DNA from: Stagonosporopsis chrysanthemi
Taxonomy: Eukaryota; Ascomycota; Dothideomycetes; Pleosporales; Didymellaceae
Reading direction: 5' to 3'
Length of the DNA: 64,000 nt
Assembly (NCBI GenBank): GCA_022560025.1
Contig: JAFISE010000070.1
Location: forward strand, 1-64,000
Shown here in pieces: positions 21,392 to 33,452 of the stretch. A program made the position numbers and the translations under genes. Every line of letters begins with the position of its first letter. Position 1 is the first letter of the stretch. The notes under the pieces were generated by a model. That model was not told the origin of the DNA and made no database searches. It saw only the letters and a program-made list of their open reading frames with translations.

Positions 21392-23039
21392 ATGGCTCTC
21401 AAGAAGCGCCTGGGCTTGGGCAGCTTGATGCGCAAGCGGTCGTGTGAGTCCGCCAGGCGCTACTTGGGCGCGGCATTGTACTGACTGCGCACTCGCAGCA
21501 CATGACGTTCCAACTGACAGCGATGCTGATACGCCTGACGCGAACGCCGCTCGTGGCGTGGTGAGTCGCGCAGCGTTGCGCCGCGGTTGACTGGGCTGAT
21601 CTGGACACAGAGGCTGTTCTGCGAATCTGGCGCCGCCAATTCGGTATGCTCGCGATGCATGCATGCATGTCAAGAACAGAAGCTGACAGCGCCAGGGCGA
21701 GGAGGTTCTCCACCTCCCGACCATCGTCGAGGCCGCCGAATCCAGTCCTCAGGCCGCCGCCGCCGCCGCCGCGCAGATTCGCAAGTTCCTCTCCAAGGAG
21801 AACTATATACGCCCACATGTTCAGTACAATGCGATTATGCTCATCCGCATCCTGGCCGACAATCCAGGCCCGTCCTTCACCAAGAACCTCGACAAACCCT
21901 TCGCAGATACCGTGAAGCACTTGCTACGAAATGGGATGGATCCAAGTGTTGCGCAGATCGTGAAGGAGACGCTGGACGCTCTGGAGCGTGATAAGGCATT
22001 CGATACCAACCTGAATACCCTGTTCGCCATGTGGAGGAAGGAGAAAGGACTGATGGAGAATGCGGCGAAGCGGTTTGGTCCTCGTAGCCTCAATGCGCCA
22101 GGTTGGAGCAACGGCCAGCAGTTCCAGGGCGGCTTCGGCTCAGGAGGGAGTCGATCACATTCAAGAGGGCTACCGTCGCCTGTAGAGCTTGCAGGGCGCA
22201 TTGAAGAAGCTCGCACGTCTGCAAAATTGCTTCTCCAACTTGTGCAGTCCACTCCGCCACACGAGCTAATTGGCAACGATCTGGTCAAGGAATTCGCAGA
22301 GAGATGCACATCGGCGCAGCGCAGTATACAAGGCTACATTGCCTGCGACAACCCGGCACCCGACGACGACACGATGCTGACACTTATCGAGACAAACGAG
22401 CAACTTTCTCTCGCTGCCTCGAAGCACCAGCGCGCTATACTCCAGGCTCGTCGCGCTATCGGAGCATCTCCATCGCCGCCTGCCCAACAGACGTCTTCCG
22501 TTCCTCCTCCGCCTCTAGTCAACAGCGCCCCCGCTGGAGTTCCGCCAACTACATACGAACCACCAACGCTACCTCAGCGAAGCAGCGTGCCATCGCCCAT
22601 GGACTCTGTGCCGCGAGATCCGTACGATCCATTACCAAGTACAGCCCCTTACGGCGTGCCGTCCACTCAAGCATCCCACGACAGCGGCCTGCCTGCATCA
22701 CTTCAAGCAGCGCCTAACCGGCAAACCTCTGGAACTCAGCAACAAGAGGAGAACCCCTTCGCTGATCACTATACATCGACCTACACACCAGCTACAAACA
22801 CGCGATCGAATGGCTTCGGTGGACCACCAGACTCTTACCACCCAGGCTATCAGTCAACGCCGTCCTACATGCATCGACAGGAGAGCTCCGCAAATAATTT
22901 GACAATGCATGGCGCAGCAATAAGAGAAGAGGACGAGGCAGGCCAGCGCCCGCGGACACCTGAATATAATGCGACCCAGCCGCGGCAACCCGACGTATCT
23001 CCAATTGCAGAGCGCAACACGGTCACGTACAGATATTAG
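21392..23039 (+). CDS. LSB5-like VHS/GAT-domain endocytic adaptor
   Basis: Four exons, 21392-21443, 21499-21560, 21611-21643 and 21696-23039; 496 aa. The start MALKKRLGLGSLMRK is followed by a VHS-like domain (about residues 30-175). It includes FCESGAANSGEEVLHLPTI, a poly-Ala helix, and YNAIMLIRILADNPGPSF. A GAT domain is at about 210-300 (AGRIEEARTSAKLLLQLVQ, then AERCTSAQRSIQGYI and NEQLSLAASKHQRAI). The C-terminal 190 residues are Pro/Ser/Gln-rich with an NPF motif (EENPFADHY, about residue 408), a ligand for EH-domain endocytic proteins. Yeast Lsb5 binds Las17 and Sla1 and acts where actin patches meet vesicle trafficking. Three introns sit close together in the first 300 bases, so the ATG-only frame from 21837 would miss half of the VHS domain. 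Confidence 0.9.
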
Positions 23040-23689
23040 GGCGGAGCTGAGTAATTGGTGGTGGTTACCAATCAGGTCACACCGACGGACCAGTTGCGGG
23101 CGTGATGTGGGGGGCCTTTATCCGGCCTCGACTGACGGACAGCGGATGCATCGCTGTACGAGTTTTGCTTTGCTGATTTACTTTGCTTTCTTGATTAATA
23201 TTCAGGCACAGAAGTTTGTCTGACCATGGCGGATTAGATACCTCTTTGATTAACTGAATGTTCACAGCTGCATGTCCGAATTTGTTGCAACCGGAAAATC
23301 CTACACGTTCTAAGACTAAAGCCTGTGACCTCATCGTAACCCCACGCTGCATTGTAAGCCAACGCAGGCCCAGCACTCCTTCACGTTAGCAGCACGCAAC
23401 ATGCATGCCAAACGCGACATAAGTCTCACCATGCAGGGCCCGCTCATGCTCACGCTCAGGACTGACAGGTTGAGGCTCGCAAAGCACCCCACCGATGTGG
23501 AAGGCAAGACAGACCAACCCCACTAAACCACTAAGATGAGGCGGAATCGACCGCATTTTAGCGCCGAAGAATAATAGATCCGTCATGTACAAGTCTTTGA
23601 CTAGGTATATACACTACCCTCCCCACCCGTCCGCCCGCGTCGAGACCTGAAGACTCCCTCATGGCCTCCACTGCCTGCCGCAGCAATCC
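23040..23689. other. Intergenic region
   Basis: 3' flank of the LSB5-like gene and promoter of the OSGIN-like gene. An out-of-frame ATG at 23661 (29 bp upstream of the chosen start) could be an upstream ORF. Nothing else supported. Confidence 0.45.
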
Positions 23690-25430
23690 ATGGCTCGCTC
23701 GCTCCCACAATGCGTCGACACGGTGATCATTGGTACGCCAACAAGAATTGACAGTTTTACCAGACAACTGATGTTTGATCCAAGGCAATGGCCCCTCGGC
23801 CCTCATCCTCTCGTACATCCTTCACGGCCATATCCCGTATTACATCGGTGGGCACTATGACAGTATTCTCGATGCGAAATTGTCCAATGACCGTAATCTA
23901 CTGCACCTGACGCCGGACCTACACGCGCACTTCCTCTCCTCCCTGCGCTACTCGACACAAGCATTGCCTGTCAACACCCTACTTGACACGCTCATTCGAC
24001 CGAATGCAGATACAGAAATCAACCCAAAATCGTGTGTCGATTGGCGATACGAGCCCGAAAAGGCTGTATCTCATGTTGCTATAGGAGATACAGAGCAAGC
24101 TGGCGGACAATGGGCAGATAATCCGGTATCTGCCAGCGCCGACATCGGCACGTTGAGCTACGCTGAACAGCTCTCTCTACCAGGTTACTCTTATGCCGAC
24201 CACTTGGGCAAGGTCGAGAGGGAAGGCGACTGCGACTTTGTACGCCCATCGAGGACCGAATTCGCCAATTACCTGCGAAATTATCCCGAAGCCGCGGGAA
24301 TCTCGGATTCGGTTTTCTCTGGAATGAAAGTCGATAATGTTTACCGGATTTCAGACGGTTTCATCATAGGATCACTGGGCATACACTGTAAGCATTTGGT
24401 ACTTGCCTCTGGCATCTTCACTGTCAACATACCGGCTCCTCCGCTCATAGCGCCTTTGGCTGAGCTGGACTCGAGAGAGGCACCCTTGCTCGTCATTGGA
24501 TCTGGTTTCTCTGCGGCAGATATTATCATTTCTGCACCGCCAGCACGAAAGATCATTCACATTTATCAATGGGCCCCAGACAAAAGGCCATCGCCACTGC
24601 GCGGTTGCCATCATTCGGCGTACCCAGAGTATGCGACTGTCTATCGACAGATGAAACTCGCTGCCATAGCGTCAACTAAGAATCGCGCTGCGCGAACGCC
24701 TTTGTCACGTCGCAAGTCAACCAACAATCCCGTCTTCAGCCAACGTGATTGGACGTTGTATGAGGGTCTCCCGAACGCTGAGGTCGTTGATGTCTCTAGC
24801 GTGTCCTCTAGAGGCACAACGACTATCACAGTTCGTGTCGCGTCTGGCGATGTGAAGACGTATGATGTGGGCGGCCTTGAGTATGTCGTTGGCCGCCGCG
24901 GCACGTTGGATTTCCTCTCCTCGCCTTTACAAGCAGAGGTTCTGTCCTCAACACCCTTCGATTCGATGGCATCAACTCAGATATCTGGTCGCACGCTGCG
25001 CGCGAAAGCGGAATGCTCTCTCGAGCTCGCCCAGAGTGTTTTCATAACTGGCAGTCTCACAGGTGATTCTCTCATCCGACATGCTGTAGGCGGCTGCGTA
25101 TTCGCCGCAGGAAGGATACTAGGCGCCATACCGCCTACCTTTTCGCCCAAGTCCCCGACAGCTTCCGCTATAAGCCGCGAGATTTCGACACCGCGCTCAG
25201 TGAGTCCAACATCTGATGGCAGGAGCGAGTCGACAGGCACAAGCCCCGTTTCTCGTGCAGCGAAGTCGGGGCTTACGACGCCAGGAGAGTTAACAAACGG
25301 ACACGCAGATCTGCATCTTGATAGACGGAATTTAGTAAGGAACGTGGAAGTCGCTGCGGCTTCAAACCGCTTCTGGGTGGACTCAGGGTGGTGGGCTGGG
25401 GGACTAGGACCAAGAAGACCTGATGTTTAA
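23690..25430 (+). CDS. OSGIN-like FAD/NAD(P)-binding oxidoreductase
   Basis: Two exons, 23690-23732 and 23785-25430, joined in phase (G|GC); 562 aa. Exon 1 supplies VDTVIIG, so the joined sequence reads VIIGNGPSALILSYILHG, a Rossmann dinucleotide-binding motif at residues 11-30. A second Rossmann motif, LLVIGSGFSAADIII, lies near 250. The sequence FITGSLTGDSLIRHAVGG near 450 fits the C-terminal FAD loop of the flavin monooxygenase-like superfamily. Overall order matches oxidative stress-induced growth inhibitor (OSGIN1/2) proteins and their fungal homologues. The substrate is unknown. A Ser/Pro-rich stretch (about 470-520) is an unconserved insert before the C-terminal NRFWVDSGWWAGG. An alternative would be an ornithine N-hydroxylase-like enzyme, but there is no siderophore gene nearby. 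Confidence 0.82.
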
Positions 25431-26428
25431 TAAATGTTAGTGGAACAGGAGTCATCACATTGTGTTCCGCCATGAAGTGTAGCATCATTTGTACTGCTTT
25501 ATACCAGCTAGCTTCTGAGTGGGTGTTGTATAGTCGCTGCGCTCTAGCCATATAGCTTGTGGAGGTAGTTCAATCGGTCCTGATGTCCAGAGAGAAAGTA
25601 TCAGAAGATTGAATGTAGTCGATGTGAGGACTTACCAACACTTCTTCTCACTATTGACTCCCTCTACTACCACGGAGATTCTCATGAGCCGAAAGACCGA
25701 ACGTAAGCAGTGAAACGCTTGCGGAATTAATAGGCAGCTTTGGCGAATTCACGCTGAAGACTACAGAGTCGCGGCCGAGTGTTTGCGGATAGTGAGGTCT
25801 CGGTGTTGAGCATTCGGCCGACTGGTAGTCCACGCAGGAAAAGACCGCGGACACGGTGCGTGCAACTTTCCGAGATGCAATGTCGATCTCACGATGTTAG
25901 CGGCGATACCGTCCACACACTGTCTATGGCAGACGCAAAGAACCTCACGTCAGCAAATCGGTCAGCCGCGTAGGCCAAGCCAGCATTACTGTCCTATCTC
26001 TTACTCCGGAGGATGTGTCAGCACCAGCCTCAGCGTTATTCGTGTCTAGAGACATCGTATTTCGTCTGCATCATTCTGCGCTTGTGATGACGACGTCCGA
26101 GATGGCTACGATGACTAGAAGTCACGACGGAAAGCGCATGTAGTGTGGCTATAATACAGCAACAGCCGCAATGCACTGTACAGCCGCAGGTTTAGCATCC
26201 TTCCCCATATCCACTTGACGAAGTAAAACCCGCGACGGTCGAAGCTTGACAAAGGTCCATCTAAAGCAAAGAGCACCATTCCGCTTTCAGTAACTCCCCG
26301 CAAGCTGCCTTACTCAGCTTCCCATCAGCAATTGCAAAGCTTCCTCTTGACTCTCTCCGGAGATCGCTTCGGCCTCTCGGCTACCTGGTCGCCTGAGACT
26401 GCGAAGAAGGATATTGAGGTTGGATCAT
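25431..26428. other. Intergenic region of 1 kb
   Basis: 3' flank of the OSGIN-like gene and promoter of the tandem-BTB gene. Short frames only. No repeat, RNA gene or conserved motif seen. Confidence 0.5.
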
Positions 26429-28633
26429 ATGCAAGGTCCATCCGCGACAACCAACTCGCACTACTCAGCACCCTCCAGCTCCGACCAAGCAGCATCGCAA
26501 ACCGCTCAAGAGTATAGTCGTTACAATGCGCCTGAGGGCAACGCATACGCTCAAGGAGGCTATGCGACCCCAAAACAGGCATTTCCACGGGACACACCTT
26601 TGATTTACCAGGATCAGAGCTTACAGCAGCCACAACAAGCTGCTCCCAGTCCCTTTCCTGGCTACCCCAGCTTCAATCCCTACGCACAGCTAGCTTGGGG
26701 TTGGACGCACTCATTAGACTTCACGCAGTTGCCGTCACCTTACGAGCCGCAGGGAGAGCTCATACAAGAGCTTCACGACTGCAAAGATCCCACAGACGAC
26801 TTCAGCGGCCCGCTCGTCGTGAACCCGCTCGCTCCCCCGCTGCGACCGCTTCCACAGAGACCGGCCGAGTCCCCAAACATGAAGCGCAAATCGGACGCAG
26901 AGATACAGGCCATTGGTCAGCAGGGTGCAAACGAGCAACAGGTTCCCACGAAACGCCGCGCTATGTCACGCGCGTCGTCAACCGCGTCGCAATCCCCTGC
27001 GCCAACGATTCTCGCTGACGCGCAGCCTTCACCGATCGCCAACGTTGCACAAATTGCAGCATCAGCAAACCAGTCCAGCATACAAAGCGTTGGTGATACA
27101 CAATGGCGCAAGAACGCGAGCAAAGGTACTGGGCCCCGGGGCAGGGAAATCGACGTCTCAGAACCAAGGAAAATCGTAGAGGCCTCTGGCAGTGGTGATA
27201 TGCTGCCAGCGGGCAGAGTATTCCCTATACAAATTGGCTCAGCGCTGTTCAGGCTTTCTGGCGCGTCACTCTGCTCAGATGGTAAGCATTCGGCCTCCAA
27301 AGTGTATGGACAAACTGAAGCTGACACTTCAAGAGCACCCTCTTACTTTTCGCACTTCTTCAGCGAGCAGTTGCATAGCAACGGCGGCCGCGCCAACGAA
27401 GTGAGGACATTGTACATCGACCGCGATCCTGAGACATTCCGTGACATAGCTCTCCACCTCCAGGGCTACCACGTAGTCCCGCGTGACGGCGAGCACTTTG
27501 TCAAGCTTTTTGCAGACGCGCAGTTTTATTCACGTATGCTGTCCACTTGCTTCATTGTCGTACATCACTAACACCTTGCAGTCCCACGGCTGACCAAACA
27601 GCTCTTCAAATCCGACATCTTTATTTCCATTGGCGGCAAGCCCTTTCGGATCCCCCGTGACTCTTTCTCCGCTCCTGGCGACTCGCCAAATTACTTCTCT
27701 CTCGGCTTCGCACAATGGTTCAGCACGCCCTCAGAAGTCTTCCCTGGCCTCGACCGTAATGCACTACTACGTCCACCGTCCATAAGTCCGCCGTCCGTGC
27801 CGAACAAGAGCGGAGACGTCTTTGCCGAGTTGATAAGAATGTTGCAGGGCTATGAGGTGGAGATTAGGAATGAAACACATAGGGCGAATCTGCTCAGAGA
27901 TGCAAAGTACTTCCATCTGAAAGGACTGGAGCAGAAATTGGTGCCCTGCGAGAAGAGCTACAATTTGGAGAAGGGCCGGAATGAAATCCTGATAAGGCTC
28001 GAAGACATACGGCAATCCGGAGTGTCCTTCTTACCAGATGCTATCCCTAACAACTCGAATCTGCCGACCACCACAGCAGGATATGTATCGTATGCCCGAC
28101 CATACACAGACGATGCTACGTCGAACAGTGTTCTTGTTCTAGAAACGAGTACTGGCGAGACGGCGACACTCCATCCAAGTATATCATTTACCGCTGAACC
28201 TCATATTTTAAGTGCAGACATTACGTTCCATGGCGACACTCTCCGCCGCATGACTGCTCTCCTCAAGATCGCTGCATCGAAGATGGGCCTGCCGTCCACG
28301 CAGACCCTGACACAAACACAACCTGGCAATCCTCTTCTCGCGGCAGCGTCTTCAAGAGCCAGCGGGGCACAATTTAAAGTACTGGTTGACAACGAGTGTG
28401 CGCTAACCATCGACGGTGAAGATAGCAGCGCCTCGAAGTTATTGTCTGGGAAGAGTAAAGAAGAATTGGGATTGGTAGTGAGACGCGCACATTGGCGCAT
28501 CAGGGTCGTGCCTGTTGAAGACGCCGGGGAGACGCAGGTACAGGCCGTACTCGAAGCCGTAAAGGTTGAAGCCTTCACTAAAGAGAAATCGAGGAATGCA
28601 ACAAGGGGGTTCTTGGGCGCTGCCTTGGGTTGA
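26429..28633 (+). CDS. Tandem BTB/POZ-domain protein
   Basis: Three exons, 26429-27281, 27336-27533 and 27582-28633; 700 aa. Residues 1-270 are low-complexity (Gln/Ser/Pro/Ala) with basic clusters (MKRKSD, TKRRAMSR) that look like nuclear signals. A first BTB-type domain (about 270-355) reads FPIQIGSALFRLSGASL then SYFSHFFSEQL and TLYIDRDPETFRDIALHLQGY. A second follows directly (about 355-470): DIFISIGGKPFRIPRDSF, NYFSLGFAQWF and ELIRMLQGYEVEI. This two-BTB arrangement is like the yeast YLR108C/YDR132C group, whose function is unknown. The C-terminal 220 residues are predicted beta-rich and end with KRMTALLKI-like helices. Introns 1 and 2 sit inside the first BTB; the acceptor AAGAG at 27335 is required by phase. 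Confidence 0.85.
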
Positions 28634-29274
28634 GTGTCACTCGATGGATCAGATGCGTTTTAGCGAAGGCGCTGGCTGCATGGGTGTTTAAGTTCAGGAT
28701 GGGCGCAAATGTGTTACGGCATACTTGTAGCATGATAGATTATAGATCTCGTTCTGATGTAAGTAGTCCCGGTCTTCATTCGCCACGCTTGCTCTCTTGA
28801 TACGTGGGCGCTCGTCTGACGTGGCAGCAGCGATGAAATTACTGCACTCAAGCAGAAAAGGCGTGTGAATCTATGTTGAACCCATCTTGTTCACGCAACA
28901 GCATTCGGCAATTCGCTCCGCATCTTCATACACAAGATCTCTTCTGCAGCCTGACGTCAGCGGACGCTTTTTGTTGAGCCGCGCTTAGCCAGAAGAGCGC
29001 CCAGTCCAATCCAGACCGCGACATCCTACTAGCCAGATAATAGCTTTCTATGAAGTACCTGCTTTCGCGGCTCTGCCTGCAGGGAATCCGGTAGATAAAC
29101 CTGTTGCACGCGCAGGGGTCGTTCGACTACTGTTTGCTTGGAACTTCGCTACGTAAAAATGAATTATCTATCCCGCGGCCGTTGTGGCTGTTCAAATAGC
29201 GGTTGCATCCACGTCCCGCGAGCTTGACTCCAGATTCCCTCGAATTGATTTACTGAAGTTATCTTGCAGTCAAC
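28634..29274. promoter_or_regulatory. Intergenic region and amylase promoter
   Basis: 3' flank of the BTB gene, then about 400 bp upstream of the amylase start. No TATA box is clear. No ORF supported. Confidence 0.45.
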
Positions 29275-30856
29275 ATGGGCTCCGATGGTATGGCTCCTTA
29301 CCTTGATAGCTGAGTCGTATCTAATGAGCAGAGCAGAACAGCAACCCACGCCGGATAACCACACCCTCTTCCAGGGTTTCGAATGGAACGTCCCTGCTGA
29401 CCAAAAGCACTGGAAACGCCTCATTGCTGAAGTTCCCAAACTAAAAGCCGTGGGTGTCGACAACATCTGGCTCCCTCCTGGCTGCAAAGCTGCCTCGCCA
29501 GAAGGCAACGGCTACGACATTTACGACCTGTACGACCTCGGCGAGTTCGACCAAAAAGGCCAAAAGAGCACGAAATGGGGAACTAAAGAAGATCTGCTTG
29601 AACTCTGTAAGGTCGCAAAAGAGAACGGAATCGGGCTGTTCTGGGACGCCGTTCTCAACCACAAAGCTGGAGCCGACAAGACTGAGAAATGCCGCGTCGT
29701 GGAAGTTGATAACAACGACCGCACAAAAGATGCATCTGAACCCTATGAAATCGAGGGCTGGCTCGGCTTCGACTTCCCAGGGCGTGGCGACAAGTACTCC
29801 GCCCAGAAATACCACTGGGAGCACTTCAGCGGCACAGACTACAACCAAGCCAATGAGAAGAAAGCCGTGTACAAGATCCTCGGCGACAACAAGGGGTGGA
29901 GCGCTTCAGTAGACTCCGAAGGCGGTAACGCCGACTACATGATGTTCGCAGACATCGACTACTCGCACCCAGAAGTCCAAGCCGACGTGAAAAACTGGGG
30001 CGTCTGGATCACACAGGAACTGGGGCTCAAGGGTTTCCGTCTGGACGCCGTCCAGCACTTCTCCGAGCGCTTTACTAACGAATGGGTCGACAACCTGCGC
30101 GACGCATGCGGCAACGACATCTTCATCGTCGGCGAGTTCTGGTCTGGCGACGCGAAACTCATGTGCGACTGGTTGGACGACATGCACCACAAGTTTGCGC
30201 TCTACGACTCCCCGCTGTTAAACAACTTCTCTCAGCTATCCAAGACACCCGACGCGGATTTGAGGAAGGTATTCGATAACACGCTCGTCTCGTTGAACCC
30301 CGTCAGTGCCGTCACGGTCGTCACAAACCACGACACCCAGCCTGGCCAGACGGTCGAGACCCCCGTGGAGGGCTTTTTCAAGCCACTGGCGTACTCGCTC
30401 ATTCTGCTCAGGCAGGAGGGCTACCCCTGCCCGTTCTACGGCGATCTGTACGGCCTCAAGGGCGAACACGCCGCTGACCCGGCCTGCGGCGGGCAACTTG
30501 CAGATCTGATTCTCGCGCGCAAGCTGTACGCGTATGGTGATCAAGAGGACTACCTCGACGACGCAAACTGCATCGGTTTTGTGCGCCGCGGGACGTGGGA
30601 CAAGAAGGCTGGGCTGGCGTGTGTGATGAGCAATCAGGGCCCGGGCGAGATCAGGATGGCGGTCGGCGAGATGCATGCCGGAGAGAAGTGGACAGATATT
30701 CTGGGGTGGGAGCAGGGCGAGGTCGAGATCGATCAGGATGGATTTGGACTGTTCAAGTGTCCAGGAACAAGCGTAGCGGTGTGGGTGCGTGCTGATGCGG
30801 AAGGGAGAGAGAGATTCCCGACGAATTTCGATGCTGATATCTATGGGAAAGCTTAG
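29275..30856 (+). CDS. Intracellular alpha-amylase, GH13
   Basis: Two exons, 29275-29287 and 29337-30856; 510 aa. The 49-bp intron (GTATGG..AGCAG, branch CTAATG) gives an N-terminus MGSDEQQPTPDNHTLFQGFEWN in correct phase. The alternative in-frame ATG inside the intron would give a false hydrophobic leader. Catalytic triad visible: Asp241 in GFRLDAVQH (nucleophile), Glu271 in IVGEFWSGD (acid/base) and Asp337 in VTNHDTQPG (stabiliser), plus the first conserved region WDAVLNHKAGAD. Absence of a signal peptide and the EFDQKG..KWGTKEDL region match the bacterial-like intracellular fungal amylases (GH13_5). These have been tied to alpha-1,3-glucan synthesis and glycogen/maltooligosaccharide handling rather than secreted starch breakdown. 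Confidence 0.92.
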
Positions 30857-32182
30857 ATCAGGGGATGATATAGATGGGAGATTACATATACCATACTTTA
30901 AGACATGTTCTTTTGTAAACTGCACGCAGTGTGCCATCCCTCTCACTAAGGTAGCATGTAGTAGGGTTCCGATCATGAAACCTTGCGTCGTCCAGTTTTC
31001 TCTACAAGTCTTTAAGGAACTTGCGCCCACAAAACTGTTATCAACGAATGCGTTGCATCCTAGGTTTCTTGCAGTAGCCGGGTGGCTTCAAAGTTCACAT
31101 TTCGTTTATAGCTGGTACTGAACAACTTGCACACAAGGGGCTTGTCGCCAGAGGCCTTTTGTGATAGACTGTGAATTCTGTAAGGGACTTCCCGCTCTGT
31201 AACTAACGCATATGCTCCCTCGACTGGGGCCTTGCATGTCAAATTGGTTATGATTCCTTCCTCCCAAGGCAATTGCAATTCACACTGGTCTCGTATGTAT
31301 CCGGGCCACTGTCGATAAGGTAGTGGGTGAGATCCCCCTCGTCGGATCCCTCAGCCAAACGGAACTCGTTTCTCCATTCGAGCCAATCACCAGAAGCGCT
31401 CCTGCCATCACAGTCGGTATCTCCCACCTATGCTTGATAGAGCTTTTGCTACAATTGTAGCTTTCTACGATTCTCTGTACGAAGAGCATAGGGATGAGGA
31501 GAAAGTCAAGGGAGGCAGAACCGGAGGAAGGCTACTTTTGCAATCCAAATCTGCGACGTATTGCTGTTGTTTTTGGGGGAAATGTTCTTTTGTACAATAG
31601 TCTTATATATATATACCACTTGAGGGGTTTCCACGGTTGCGACCTACAATAAGTATAACATGATCTGAGGGAGCACTCTATACTCTAATCAGTTTTCGCA
31701 TCAATTTCAGTGGTTTTCTCTTCCAATCGTGCAACGTTGCGGGTGGTCTAACTATCTTGCCATGCGTGCTTGCCCCGACCATTCCCGAGTCTCCACTCGC
31801 CGAGTGACTCCGATTTTCCGAGTCTTCCCCTTTCGCCACGCACCAATCGATAAAAATTGTAGCATTAATGCACAAATCAGGGCGACTACAGCCTCTAGCT
31901 GGAAAGGAAAATGCATGGTTTGTAGAGCTATGCACATTGTCGTGTTGGCGCCAACTCTGGCACATCATGATTGCATGTCAGGCCACGCGGCGATGTCTCG
32001 GTGTTTGTGTTGTTGAGAAACATACACAGGTATATAGGGTTGGCATCCCGAGACAAGGTGTGCCTGCAGTAAATAAGACTTTCAAGCTTCTCAAGCATTC
32101 AAACCATACCTAATCATCGGTCGTTATTGACCTGCTCCCATACTTTCATTTCGAAGCCACATCACACTCATTATCATCGAAC
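30857..32182. other. Intergenic region of 1.3 kb
   Basis: 3' flank of the amylase and promoter of the small acidic-protein gene. A (TA)6-like tract lies at about 31605-31615 and a TATATAG box at about 32032-32038, roughly 150 bp before the next ATG. No other gene supported. Confidence 0.5.
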
Positions 32183-32407
32183 ATGTCAACTTCTTCTTCT
32201 CGTAGCTCTTCCATGACCATGGCCGGACAGCAAATCCGTCCAGCATCCCAGCAATCGCATGGCTTCATGGCAGCGCTCAAGAAGCCTTTCCAAGGCTGGT
32301 CGAAGGAGCTCCTCCGCGCACGCGATGACGACGACGACGACTACAACTTCACGAGCGGCATGCGCCGTGGCGCACACATGTACCAAGAACCCAAGACCAA
32401 CGCCTGA
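32183..32407 (+). CDS. Small hypothetical protein with Asp run
   Basis: Single exon of 74 aa. Ser-rich start (SSSRSSSMTM), a central amphipathic segment FMAALKKPFQGWSKELLRA, then six consecutive Asp, then a Gly/Arg tail. No signal peptide, membrane segment or known domain. Support is modest: ATG in a good context (GAACATGTC), a TATATA box about 150 bp upstream, a pyrimidine-rich leader, and no competing frame on this strand. It resembles small stress- or conidiation-type proteins of filamentous fungi in size and composition only. Confidence 0.5.
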   Translation: MSTSSSRSSSMTMAGQQIRPASQQSHGFMAALKKPFQGWSKELLRARDDDDDDYNFTSGMRRGAHMYQEPKTNA

Positions 32408-33452
32408 AAAAGCATTCTGAAGCACGCAGCGGCTTCAAGTCACCTTAAGGGCCAATCATGACGAGCCTCGAAACGGCGAGCGAAAGAAAAGACTTTGAAA
32501 AAGACGAGCAGAGGATAGAGATAGTTGCAGCCGCTCTGGAACAAACGATACACCGCGGAAGATGAGGGAGGGAAAGACCTTCAAATGGCGCAAAAGCAGT
32601 TCTCGAGTTTTGTAATTGGCGCCCTGATACCCACACAATAGGAATACAAGTTTATGCATATTCTGCGTAGACACAATCATGCTTTTGAACTTTGTTAGCC
32701 TCAATACAGCCCGGAGGCATTTCAATCGTGCATATTGTCGTGGTTGCATTCATACATGTTGAAGCCAGATCCTATTTTCGAAGCGGTTCACACTTGCAGC
32801 TTACGTCATCAGCATGCCATAATTTTAATCCCACTGCCCGTTTTATCCATCGCAAGTTCATCCCGAACCAACCCAAATTATACATAAAGCCTTAGACACC
32901 TTTGTATTACTTCAGCATTGCTTTTAGATCAACGAACGCCGAGCATCATGTGGAGCGGATATCTGATTGCTTCGTCCTGCTCATGATCGATTGACGTGCC
33001 ATAGCATCTCGTCTTGCGTCAAACATCGTATCGCATCTGCTTACACAATAGACCCTCGATGCCGCCCAACCTCAGGCATCCAAGGCCATATCTTCCATGG
33101 CAGGCCAATGTGGTTGCCGTGTCATGACGATGGCTGGATCGGCAAAACATACAATTTCAGCCTTTTCCACCTACGCGGCTACGCCGCGTTTGTGCAGCCC
33201 CGCCAACTTTCCAGCATGTTCAGCCACCAGAGGCCTGTGCAGCTCAATCTGTATGCAAGATGCGCTGGACAGCTGCCCGCCACTCGCCTAATAATGAGGC
33301 CTGTAGATCCCGGACGCCCGTATAGCGAGCGTGGCTTGCGACCTCATATACACATCTAAGACAATTCGTCCCTTGTTCAAGTCTAGTGCTACTTACCCTA
33401 GGGTTTCTAGAAAGTCTCAAACGACAGCGAAGATTCTCCGCAGACTCCAGCC
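32408..33452. other. Intergenic region of 1 kb
   Basis: 3' flank of the small gene and promoter of the GPI-type wall protein gene. Frames of 60-130 codons lack coding character. Nothing recognised. Confidence 0.5.

Noticed and set aside
29285..29340. Alternative amylase start giving a hydrophobic leader
   Set aside because: It lies within a 49-bp GTATGG..AGCAG intron; splicing gives the conserved MGSDEQQ-type cytosolic N-terminus in phase.
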